Assembly (NCBI GenBank): GCA_031262265.1
Contig: JAISIB010000157.1
Location: 1-8,346 of the forward strand
From: Prevotellaceae bacterium
GTDB lineage: Bacteria; Bacteroidota; Bacteroidia; Bacteroidales; Bacteroidaceae
Direction: 5' to 3'
DNA: 8,346 nt
Shown: one piece after another, positions 1-6,174 of the stretch
How positions within the stretch are numbered: position 1 is the first letter of the stretch
Layout: each line of letters starts with the position of its first letter
Notes under the pieces: model-generated
Seen by the model: only the letters and a program-made list of their open reading frames with translations
The model's database searches: none
Told to the model about the DNA's origin: nothing
Made by a program: the position numbers and the translations under genes

Positions 1-996
1 CTATGGAGTCCCGATTCTCCTTTCCTATATTCCCTGCAAGTTCGACTGAAACGCAATAATAAGCTGATTGATCAGGTAGCCAGTTACGCCGCCATGCGCA
101 AGTATTCTACCCAACGAGACGCATCCGGCATCGTGCGCCTACAACTGAACAACCAAGATCTCTTCCAATTCGGCCCACTCGACCAAGGGTGGTGGCCGGA
201 CGGTCTCTACACCGCTCCGACGGATGAGGCGTTGATGTACGACATTCGGAAAACGAAAGACTTCGGCTTCAATATGATTCGTAAACACGTCAAAGTAGAA
301 CCGGCGCGTTGGTACACGCACTGCGACCGCTTGGGCGTCATCGTATGGCAAGACATGCCCAGCGGAGACCGTACGCCCGACTGGCAAGCACGGCAATATT
401 TCGACGGCACAGAGCTTAAACGCTCGCCCGAATCAGAAGCTTGTTATCGCAAGGAATGGAAAGAAATCATAGACTACCTTTATTCGTATCCTTGCATAGG
501 TGCATGGGTACCTTTCAACGAGGCGTGGGGACAATTCAAAACGGAAGAAATCGTCGCATGGACGAAAGTTTACGACCCTACCCGCTTAGTTAATCCGGCC
601 AGCGGCGGCAATCATTTCACTTGCGGCGACATGCTTGATCTACACAACTATCCCGAACCGCAACTTTACCTGTACGACGCACAGCGTGCCACCGTCATGG
701 GCGAATACGGAGGTATCGGCTTAGCGTTGAAAGAGCATTTGTGGGAACCGAATCGTAACTGGGGCTACATACAATTCCAATCGTCGGAAGAAGCGACCAA
801 CGAATACGTCAAATATGCCGAGATGCTCTATCGACTGATAGACAAAGGGTTCTCGGCTGCCGTCTATACGCAGACGAGCGACGTGGAAATAGAAGTGAAC
901 GGCTTGCTGACTTACGACCGCAAAGTGATTAAGCTGAACGAAGAACGCGTACGTGCCATCAATCGACGGATCTGTCAATCGCTGTCCCAGCCATAG
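1..996 (+). CDS. Glycoside hydrolase family 2, C-terminal TIM-barrel part (5'-partial)
   Basis: The frame is open from base 1, and the in-frame ATG at 94 lies inside the protein, so the start is upstream of the window. 331 residues are visible. The first of them (LWSPDSPFLYSL) are the typical end of the GH2 immunoglobulin-like sandwich just before the catalytic barrel. The barrel follows, with the stretch FGFNMIRKHVKVEP, then GVIVWQDMPSG. The likely acid/base is the Glu of FNEAWGQF (codon 520-522), directly after Asn as in clan GH-A enzymes. The likely nucleophile is the Glu of VMGEYGG (codon 703-705). Known for the family: retaining exo-glycosidases (beta-galactosidase, glucuronidase, mannosidase and others), usually exported in Bacteroidales. 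The substrate cannot be told from this fragment, and the signal peptide is outside the window. The gene ends at TAG 994-996, 27 bases before a strong terminator, and faces the sugar-transport operon. Confidence 0.9.
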   Translation, partial: LWSPDSPFLYSLQVRLKRNNKLIDQVASYAAMRKYSTQRDASGIVRLQLNNQDLFQFGPLDQGWWPDGLYTAPTDEALMYDIRKTKDFGFNMIRKHVKVEPARWYTHCDRLGVIVWQDMPSGDRTPDWQARQYFDGTELKRSPESEACYRKEWKEIIDYLYSYPCIGAWVPFNEAWGQFKTEEIVAWTKVYDPTRLVNPASGGNHFTCGDMLDLHNYPEPQLYLYDAQRATVMGEYGGIGLALKEHLWEPNRNWGYIQFQSSEEATNEYVKYAEMLYRLIDKGFSAAVYTQTSDVEIEVNGLLTYDRKVIKLNEERVRAINRRICQSLSQP

Positions 997-1023
997 AATC
1001 ATACGCCCGTAAGCGAATAAAAC

Positions 1024-1084
1024 AGCTCCCTTTCTTATGAACATAGCATACTTGCATCTTTTCATAAGAAAGGGAGCTATTTTT
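1024..1084. terminator. Bidirectional rho-independent terminator
   Basis: A perfect 17-bp inverted repeat has arms AGCTCCCTTTCTTATGA (1024-1040) and its complement (1062-1078), with a 21-base loop between. A run of five T (1080-1084) follows on the + strand, and an A-rich stretch (1019-1022) gives the T-rich tail for the - strand. It sits between the stop of the GH2 gene and the stop of the convergent permease gene, so it can end transcription of both. The loop is longer than in most intrinsic terminators. Confidence 0.88.
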
Positions 1085-1093
1085 CCTACCTCA

Positions 1094-2413
1094 CTACTCC
1101 GTATGAATTGTCCTACGGACACTGCGTGCGCCGTATATCGCCACTACGACAAAACAGAGCATCGGCAACACAAACGATAGGTTGACGGCCGGCCATCCGA
1201 ATATAGTGTTCATATCGATAATCGCAGCTTGTAGCGGAGGCAATATCGAACCGCCGAGAATGGCCATAATCAGCCCCGCCGCACCGAACTTAGCATCCTC
1301 GCCCATGCCTTTCAAAGCAATACCGTAAATCGTGGGGAACATCAACGACATACAAGCGGAAACGGCTACCAAACAATACAGACCTATGATGTTTCGGGAA
1401 CCAATGACTCCGAGCAGAAACACAGCACCTGCGATAGCCAATATCTTCAATAATTTGCCGGCATTGATGAAGCGCAACAGGTACGTACAAACGAAGCGGC
1501 TACAACAAAAGATAATCATCGCGGCAATATTGTACTTTTGCGAAAGAACCTCTGCGTCTATCTCCGTCATACCTGCAGCCATAAATATGCGCGTGCCGTA
1601 TTGGATGATAAACGTCCAACACATAATTTGCACACCTATATAAAAGAATTGCGCAATGACGCCTTCCCGATAATGAGGTATGGAGAAAATGCGTTTCAGC
1701 GTGGCTATAAAACGAATAGACTTGGAGCGTTCGGCATTTTTCGGCATCCGAATGAAAAGCAACAGCAAGAAGACGATCACAATCACGATGCCTATCATCA
1801 GATACGGTGCGATCAATATGGACAGGTCGCTTTGTTTCATCGCCTGAAACTCTGCTTCGCCCAGCGTCGCACGCTCTACGGAGTTCATGGGGTTGAGACG
1901 CGCCTGAATGAACTGCATCGCGACATACATCCCAAGCAATGAACCCATCGGGTTGAAAGATTGCGCCAAATTGAGCCGACGCGTCGCCGTCTCCTCCGTA
2001 CCCATCGACAGGATATACGGATTCGCGCTCGTTTCCAAGAACGACAATCCGCATGTCAGAATGAAATAAGCGATCAGGAACGGATAATAGTCTCCGGTTT
2101 GCTTAGCCGGAAAGAACAAGAAAGCACCGATCGCATACAAAGCAAGTCCCATCAGAATACCGGACTTGTAAGAAAATCTGCGAATAAAGATGGCGGCCGG
2201 AAAAGCCATTGCGAAATAGCCGCCATAAAAGGCCAATTGCACCAATGTACCGTCGGTCACGCTCATCCGAAAGATCTTGGAGAAAGCTTTGACCATCGGA
2301 TTGGTAATATCGTTGGCAAATCCCCACAAAGCAAAGCAGAATGTAATGAGTATGAAAGGAATCAGGTAGTTGACCCCGTCCTTGACAAAAAGAGATTGCT
2401 TCTTCTGTTTCAT
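1094..2413 (-). CDS. FucP-like MFS sugar:proton symporter
   Basis: A 439-residue inner-membrane protein of the major facilitator superfamily, closest by motif to the L-fucose:H+ symporter FucP family, whose members are of similar length. The sequence is a series of hydrophobic segments with short charged loops; the first begins near residue 17 after a basic N-terminus (MKQKKQ). Family landmarks are FALWGFANDITNP (27-39), AFYGGYF (61-67), RRFSYKSG (78-85), FLETSANP (125-132; Glu127 matches the FucP glutamate involved in proton coupling) and RLNLAQSFNPMG (146-157). The frame stays open upstream to an ATG at 2521, but ATG 2413 is chosen: it starts exactly where family homology starts and overlaps the mutarotase stop as ATGA, a hallmark of translational coupling. 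Likely substrate: a 6-deoxyhexose or related hexose taken up by proton symport; the exact sugar is not determinable. It is the last gene of a three-gene operon. Confidence 0.88.
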   Translation of the reverse strand: MKQKKQSLFVKDGVNYLIPFILITFCFALWGFANDITNPMVKAFSKIFRMSVTDGTLVQLAFYGGYFAMAFPAAIFIRRFSYKSGILMGLALYAIGAFLFFPAKQTGDYYPFLIAYFILTCGLSFLETSANPYILSMGTEETATRRLNLAQSFNPMGSLLGMYVAMQFIQARLNPMNSVERATLGEAEFQAMKQSDLSILIAPYLMIGIVIVIVFLLLLFIRMPKNAERSKSIRFIATLKRIFSIPHYREGVIAQFFYIGVQIMCWTFIIQYGTRIFMAAGMTEIDAEVLSQKYNIAAMIIFCCSRFVCTYLLRFINAGKLLKILAIAGAVFLLGVIGSRNIIGLYCLVAVSACMSLMFPTIYGIALKGMGEDAKFGAAGLIMAILGGSILPPLQAAIIDMNTIFGWPAVNLSFVLPMLCFVVVAIYGARSVRRTIHTE

Positions 2414-2808
2414 GATTCTATAGATTCGTTTAAAGAAAATATGCGTTCCATCAATTGCCACTTCTCCTCCGTGCGCCGACCTGCTTCGGTCTGCTGAAAA
2501 CGGGCTACGAAATCTTCCCACTCGGCTTGCCGCTCGTACGTAGCCAGTCGACCGAACGATTCGTCCCAGTCGAAATCAAGCGCAGTCTCCATAATCATGC
2601 AAGCATATATGCCCATCACGTAGATTTCCATGCTCAATACTCCCGCACGACGGATACCTGCGGGGATTTCTTTCCAGATATTTTCACTCCGGTGCCAATA
2701 TACGTACTGTTGCAACGTGTCCGGATTCAGTTTCAAAAACCTACAATAGCGTTTGACGGCGGCCGTCGGTGCTTCGCGGTAGCCGTCTTTCAAATCTAAC
2801 CCTTCCAT
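2410..2808 (-). CDS. L-rhamnose mutarotase family protein (RhaM/RhaU-like)
   Basis: A 132-residue cytoplasmic protein of the L-rhamnose mutarotase family (ferredoxin-like fold), whose enzymes interconvert alpha and beta anomers of L-rhamnose or similar deoxysugars. The signature begins with VKRYC at 18-22. YWHRSENIWKEIPAGIRRAG (37-56) carries the conserved His39. MEIYVMG (60-66) follows with Tyr63, then RQAEWEDFVARFQQ (93-106) with Trp97 and EKWQLMERIFSL (115-126). These residues match, by recall, His22, Tyr41 and the tryptophan pair of E. coli RhaM. About 17 residues precede the core; no start codon lies closer (the Val codon is GTC), so ATG 2808 is kept. The gene begins 20 bases after the MBL hydrolase stop and overlaps the permease start by 4 bases. 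Sharing an operon with a FucP-like permease supports a role in sugar uptake; the real substrate could be rhamnose, fucose or another sugar. Confidence 0.87.
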   Translation of the reverse strand: MEGLDLKDGYREAPTAAVKRYCRFLKLNPDTLQQYVYWHRSENIWKEIPAGIRRAGVLSMEIYVMGIYACMIMETALDFDWDESFGRLATYERQAEWEDFVARFQQTEAGRRTEEKWQLMERIFSLNESIES

Positions 2809-2828
2809 TACGATCAGGTAACGAGTCG

Positions 2829-3671
2829 TTAACGCATCGGCGTGAAAACATAGCCGGTGCCGGCGGCCGTGATTTTTCCCATACCCGGATAGGCGACGTG
2901 CATTCCCGCAATCGGAATTTGGTGGGCAGCCACGTACTTCAACAACTGCTTCCGAGATTCGGCAGCTTCGGCCGGATCGGAATCATAGCGTACCGAAACT
3001 TCGGGGAAAGGCATCTGGATAGCCATAGCGTGTGCCAAGTCACCCCAGATTAAGAGTTCGTCCGCACCCGACTTAATCAGGCACGCAATATGACCGGGCG
3101 TATGGCCATACGCTTCGAAGAAAAACAAACCGTCCGCCGTCTTCTTATCGGCAAGTTCCGGCTCAATCAATTTCACGTCACCCTTGTATGCCTCATAGGC
3201 ACGAATCGCTCCTTCGTTCTTCTGGTTGTCTATCCAATACTCTTTCTCGATGTCGGATAACACTAATTGCGCATTCGGGAAAGCTTTCTTCCCGTCTTTC
3301 AGCATGCCGCCGATGTGGTCACCGTGCATGTGTGTAATCACCAGCAAGTCGATTTGCTCGGGTTTGACGTTAACGGCTGCCAGATTGGCCTCCAAATTGC
3401 GACCGAATCCCGTATCAAACAAAATGTTTTGGGTAGGTGTTTTCACTAAGAAAGCATTCACCGCATTCGGGTAAGTACCGTTGGGAATCGCCTTCTGTAA
3501 CATTTCGGGCGTTGCGCCCACCAAAATACCCGTGTTGCCTGTGCCTTGATTCTCAGCCAGTAGCACGATTTCATACGCTCCCACGCGGTGGGAATAAACG
3601 TTCGGATTGACCTGCGCACCGGCGGTCAACGACCAACAACTCATGGTTAATACGATAATAAGTGTCCTCAT
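2829..3671 (-). CDS. Exported metallo-beta-lactamase-fold hydrolase
   Basis: A 280-residue MBL-fold protein starting at MRTL. An N-terminal hydrophobic stretch ending in SLTAGA, followed by QVNP, looks like a Sec signal peptide, so the protein is probably periplasmic. The metal-binding set is complete: THMHGDH (His114, His116, Asp118, His119 in this numbering), GHTPGH (His194), WGDLAH (Asp211) and GMHVAYPG (His258). This is a two-zinc site. The subfamily (GHTPGHIACLI..., then a Tyr-Asp-Ser-Asp segment and GMH.AYPG) resembles the broad group holding lactonases and glyoxalase-like hydrolases, not true beta-lactamases. An upstream in-frame ATG at 3689 would add six residues ahead of the signal peptide; it overlaps a possible -7 promoter box, so ATG 3671 is preferred. 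It is the first gene of the operon with the mutarotase and permease, so a sugar lactone or ester is a reasonable but unproven substrate. Confidence 0.85.
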   Translation of the reverse strand: MRTLIIVLTMSCWSLTAGAQVNPNVYSHRVGAYEIVLLAENQGTGNTGILVGATPEMLQKAIPNGTYPNAVNAFLVKTPTQNILFDTGFGRNLEANLAAVNVKPEQIDLLVITHMHGDHIGGMLKDGKKAFPNAQLVLSDIEKEYWIDNQKNEGAIRAYEAYKGDVKLIEPELADKKTADGLFFFEAYGHTPGHIACLIKSGADELLIWGDLAHAMAIQMPFPEVSVRYDSDPAEAAESRKQLLKYVAAHQIPIAGMHVAYPGMGKITAAGTGYVFTPMR

Positions 3672-3688
3672 AATACGAAAATTTGGCA

Positions 3689-3696
3689 TAAAGTTA
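3689..3696 (-). promoter_or_regulatory. Possible -7 box for the MBL-mutarotase-permease operon
   Basis: On the - strand TAACTTTA matches the Bacteroidota -7 consensus TAnnTTTG at all but the last fixed base. No convincing -33 TTTG is visible at the usual 19-21 base distance. Its position would place the transcript start near or after the ATG at 3689, which favours translation from ATG 3671. A weak call. Confidence 0.3.
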
Positions 3697-3717
3697 CGTC
3701 TTTCTCCGTATTAAATG

Positions 3718-3725
3718 TAATTTTG
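3718..3725 (+). promoter_or_regulatory. Bacteroidota -7 promoter box (TAnnTTTG) for the oxidoreductase gene
   Basis: TAATTTTG is an exact match to the Bacteroidota sigma-ABfr -7 consensus, 25 bases before the ATG at 3751. The expected transcript would have a leader of about 20 A-rich bases (GGAAAAACAAATAATTATAC), typical of this phylum, which often lacks a Shine-Dalgarno sequence. The -33 element is weak: no TTTG lies at the standard distance. Confidence 0.6.
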
Positions 3726-3750
3726 CAAGGAAAAACAAATAATTATACCC

Positions 3751-4734
3751 ATGGAGCACTTAAAAATCGGCATTATCGGTGCCGGTCACATAGCCGAAAA
3801 GATGGCATACACGCTGACTTGTATGGACGATGCCGTCCCTTATGCCATTGCCTCACGTAGCTTGGAAAAAGCACAAGCTTTCGCCGCCAAATATCAAATG
3901 ACGAAAGCCTACGGTTCATACGAAGAACTGGCAGCCGACCCGTTTGTTGATCTGATTTACATAGCCACTCCTCATTCCCACCACTATATGCACGCACTCT
4001 TAGCGTTGGAGTACGGTAAACATGTTCTGTGCGAAAAGCCCTTCACTGCCGTTGCGTGGCAAGCAGAAGAGTTGGTTCGTATCGCCCGCGCCAAACATTT
4101 GTTCATCGGCGAGGCACTATGGACGCGTTACATGCCGATTTATGCAAAAATGCAGGAATTGCTCGCTGCCGGCGTCATCGGTCGACCGCAGATACTCACC
4201 GCCAATTTGAATTACCCCATTTCCAACGTGGAACGGCTCTTTAATCCCGAACTTGCCGGAGGCGCATTGCTCGACGTAGGCGTTTATCCGCTGCATTTCG
4301 CCTTTGCCGCGTTCGGTTCCGCCGTATCCGATACCGTTTCCTCCTGCGTAAAGTTGCCTTCCGGAGTAGACGGGCAAGACAGCATTACGTTGATCTACGA
4401 AGACGGTCGGTTGGCCGTACTACACACCGGTATCTTATCCCGTTCAGACCGCTTGGGAATCATTTCTGGTGCGGACGGGCATCTAATCGTGCGCGGCTGT
4501 AATTGCCCGACGGAGCTAACCGTCTACGATGCCGACTATCAAATCAAAGAAACCTACGCGCTTCCGTTTGCCATCACCGGTTTCGAATATCAGGTGCGTG
4601 CTTGTAAGGCGGCTATCGAAAGCGGACAAACGGAAAGCTCTTGTTTGCCGCACGCAGAGATTCTGCGCACGATACATCTATTGGACGACTTGCGCCGACA
4701 ATGGGGCGTGCGTTACCCCTGGGACAAAGACTAA
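3751..4734 (+). CDS. Gfo/Idh/MocA family NAD(P)-dependent oxidoreductase
   Basis: A 327-residue cytoplasmic dehydrogenase or reductase of normal family length. The N-terminal Rossmann fold starts at once with KIGIIGAGHIAEKMA (5-19; GxGxxA at 10-15). Next come IYIATPHSHH (69-78) and the family signature CEKP (94-97, Lys96 being the conserved catalytic lysine). The C-terminal substrate domain contains EALWTRYMP (121-129) and GGALLDVGVYPLH (170-182), with the expected Asp175 and His182. The ALWTRYMP stretch and overall length are most like the dihydrodiol / D-xylose / 1,5-anhydrofructose reductase branch. Known family chemistry: reversible oxidation of sugars, inositols or dihydrodiols with NAD(H) or NADP(H). 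The exact substrate is unknown. There is no signal peptide. It is divergent from the sugar-uptake operon and is followed after 28 bases by the serine hydrolase gene, possibly in one transcript. Confidence 0.88.
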   Translation: MEHLKIGIIGAGHIAEKMAYTLTCMDDAVPYAIASRSLEKAQAFAAKYQMTKAYGSYEELAADPFVDLIYIATPHSHHYMHALLALEYGKHVLCEKPFTAVAWQAEELVRIARAKHLFIGEALWTRYMPIYAKMQELLAAGVIGRPQILTANLNYPISNVERLFNPELAGGALLDVGVYPLHFAFAAFGSAVSDTVSSCVKLPSGVDGQDSITLIYEDGRLAVLHTGILSRSDRLGIISGADGHLIVRGCNCPTELTVYDADYQIKETYALPFAITGFEYQVRACKAAIESGQTESSCLPHAEILRTIHLLDDLRRQWGVRYPWDKD

Positions 4735-4762
4735 CTAAATTTACACCCAATAAATAATTTGT

Positions 4763-6004
4763 ATGAAGAACATTTTTTTAGCTATCACAGTCGTCTTATT
4801 GACGATGACCGGTTGTTGCTGCGACGACGCCCAATCGGTTCCGCAAACCTTTAATTACACGCCCGATTTCAAGGCGTTGAAAGTAGACGAGTCACGGCTG
4901 GCGCGCATCGATGCCTTGCTGCAAGACTATGTAGAAAAGGGAATCATCCCACATGCGTTGACGTTCGTAGCCAAAGACGGACAGGTAATCCACCACAAAG
5001 CTTTCGGATGGCGCGACGTAGAGAAACAAATTCCGTTGGCGAACGACGATATTTTTCGGATGTACTCGCAGACGAAAGCCGTCACCACCGTTGCGTTGAT
5101 GACGCTCTTCGAAGAGGGGAAATTCCAGTTGGACGATCCCGTTTCCAAGTACATCCCCGAGATGACCGACCGCGTGCTGGTCAATCCCTACGACCGTAAC
5201 GACACGACGACCCGCAAAGCCTTGACGCCCGTCAAGATTCGTCACGTCCTCAGCCACACTGCCGGTATTCAGGGACCGCGCGGTCGCACGGAGCCTGCCG
5301 CTACGCTGGCCGAGTACGTGAAGACGTTGGTCGCAGCTCCTCTGATCTACGACCCGGGAACGCAATGGAACTACCATCCTTCGTCCGACGTATGGGCGCG
5401 CCTCGTGGAAGTCATTTCCGGACAAGACCTGCAAGTCTACGTCAAGGAGCACGTACTCGACCCCTTGGGAATTACGGACATGGCCTACTATTATCCCGAG
5501 AGCTACAAGGATCGTTTCGTGACGATGTACCGTGCCGAGGGCGATAAGATAGTTCCCGTCGAAATGTGGAGCGGTCGTTATCCGTTCGGCGAAGATACGC
5601 TGTTCGCCAACGGCGGCACCGGTCTCAACGGCACGATTGAAGGATATGCGCGCTTCTGCCAAATGATACTGAACAACGGCATTTTCAACGGCAACCGCGT
5701 ACTGGGGCGTCGTACCATCGAGATTATGTCCAAAGACCAAGTGGCTCATCCCAGCCGGCAAGACGACGATTTCCATTTCGGTATCGGTTGGCAAATCTAC
5801 CCCACCGACAAATTGCAATGGAACACGCTCGACACGTTCTCACCCATGGTATCGGGCAACGCACTCAGTTGGGGCGGCATGGCCAACACCGATTATATTA
5901 TAGACCCGAAAGAGAATATGATCATATTGCTCTATACGAATCGAATACCCGACACGCTGGTGTGGGAGAAGTTCCTGAATACGGTCTATCAAGCACTGGA
6001 ATAG
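4763..6004 (+). CDS. Serine hydrolase lipoprotein, class C beta-lactamase/esterase fold
   Basis: A 413-residue protein of the beta-lactamase-related serine hydrolase family (Pfam 'Beta-lactamase' PF00144). The N-terminus MKNIFLAITVVLLTMTGC is a lipoprotein signal peptide with the acylated Cys at 18. CysCysAspAsp directly after it could act as a surface-export signal as in other Bacteroidota lipoproteins (inference). The nucleophile motif is SQTK (Ser102, Lys105). LSHTAGIQGP (163-172) is the usual family loop. The second motif is YHPSSDV (Tyr204) where class C enzymes have YxN. Near the end SWGGMANTDYIIDP (369-382) stands where a KTG/HxG element is expected. These differences argue for an esterase, peptidase or transacylase rather than antibiotic resistance. 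A partial -7-like box (TAAATTTA, 4736-4743) lies in the short gap upstream, so both read-through from the oxidoreductase and its own promoter are possible. Confidence 0.85.
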   Translation: MKNIFLAITVVLLTMTGCCCDDAQSVPQTFNYTPDFKALKVDESRLARIDALLQDYVEKGIIPHALTFVAKDGQVIHHKAFGWRDVEKQIPLANDDIFRMYSQTKAVTTVALMTLFEEGKFQLDDPVSKYIPEMTDRVLVNPYDRNDTTTRKALTPVKIRHVLSHTAGIQGPRGRTEPAATLAEYVKTLVAAPLIYDPGTQWNYHPSSDVWARLVEVISGQDLQVYVKEHVLDPLGITDMAYYYPESYKDRFVTMYRAEGDKIVPVEMWSGRYPFGEDTLFANGGTGLNGTIEGYARFCQMILNNGIFNGNRVLGRRTIEIMSKDQVAHPSRQDDDFHFGIGWQIYPTDKLQWNTLDTFSPMVSGNALSWGGMANTDYIIDPKENMIILLYTNRIPDTLVWEKFLNTVYQALE

Positions 6005-6006
6005 AA

Positions 6007-6090
6007 GAACAAGCGCGTCAGAAAATGAATTCTCCGGCTTTGATATTTTATTTTCTGCCTTTGATAATTGATTTTCCGCGTCAGTTATTG
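6007..6090. repeat. Degenerate 21-bp-period tandem repeat, four units, upstream of rpsP
   Basis: Four consecutive 21-base units can be laid out at 6007-6027, 6028-6048, 6049-6069 and 6070-6090. CTTTGATA recurs at 6038 and 6059, exactly 21 bases apart. CGCGTCAG recurs at 6014 and 6077, exactly 63 bases (three periods) apart. A/T-rich TTTTC-type segments recur in between. Outer units share one half-motif and inner units the other, so the array is imperfect. It also contains an inverted repeat CAGAAAAT (6019-6026) / ATTTTCTG (6050-6057). The array ends where the rpsP -33 element is expected. Confidence 0.6.
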
Positions 6091-6119
6091 TGTGGTTTCG
6101 GTAGAAAAGCGTACTTTTG
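6088..6119 (+). promoter_or_regulatory. rpsP promoter (-33 TTG / -7 TACTTTTG)
   Basis: TACTTTTG at 6112-6119 is an exact match to the Bacteroidota -7 box TAnnTTTG. A TTG at 6088-6090, 21 bases upstream, can serve as the -33 element. Transcription would start a few bases after 6119, giving a leader of about 50 bases before the rpsP ATG. Confidence 0.72.
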
Positions 6120-6124
6120 CGCCC

Positions 6125-6143
6125 GCTATCACGAGCTGATAGC
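6125..6143 (+). promoter_or_regulatory. Hairpin at the 5' end of the rpsP leader
   Basis: Perfect 7-bp inverted repeat GCTATCA / TGATAGC with loop CGAGC, lying just after the predicted transcript start and 31 bases before the rpsP ATG. There is no T-run after it, so it is not an intrinsic terminator. It could stabilise the mRNA 5' end or be a protein-binding leader element; neither is proven. Confidence 0.5.
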
Positions 6144-6174
6144 CCTCGAATTATAAATTTAACAAATAAAAGAA

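Noticed and set aside
2414..2521. A 36-residue N-terminal extension of the permease from an ATG at 2521.
   Set aside because: It overlaps the mutarotase gene in another frame, has no membrane-protein or signal character, and ATG 2413 gives the family's normal start plus an ATGA coupling.
3672..3689. Upstream ATG at 3689 as start of the MBL hydrolase.
   Set aside because: It puts six residues, including none typical of a signal n-region, ahead of a well-formed signal peptide and overlaps a possible -7 promoter box. Not excluded.
4892..5818. Long open frame of 308 codons on the - strand opposite the serine hydrolase.
   Set aside because: The + strand frame has clear family motifs throughout; the - strand product has Arg/Val-rich shadow composition and no recognisable domain.
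4763..6004. Antibiotic-resistance beta-lactamase.
   Set aside because: The class C YxN and KTG motifs are not kept, and the context is sugar metabolism; the fold alone does not indicate resistance.
6007..6090. CRISPR array.
   Set aside because: Units are adjacent with no unique spacers, and they are imperfect and only 21 bases long; no cas gene is present.
6125..6143. Attenuator or terminator before rpsP.
   Set aside because: The 7-bp stem has no following T-run, and rpsP must be strongly expressed.
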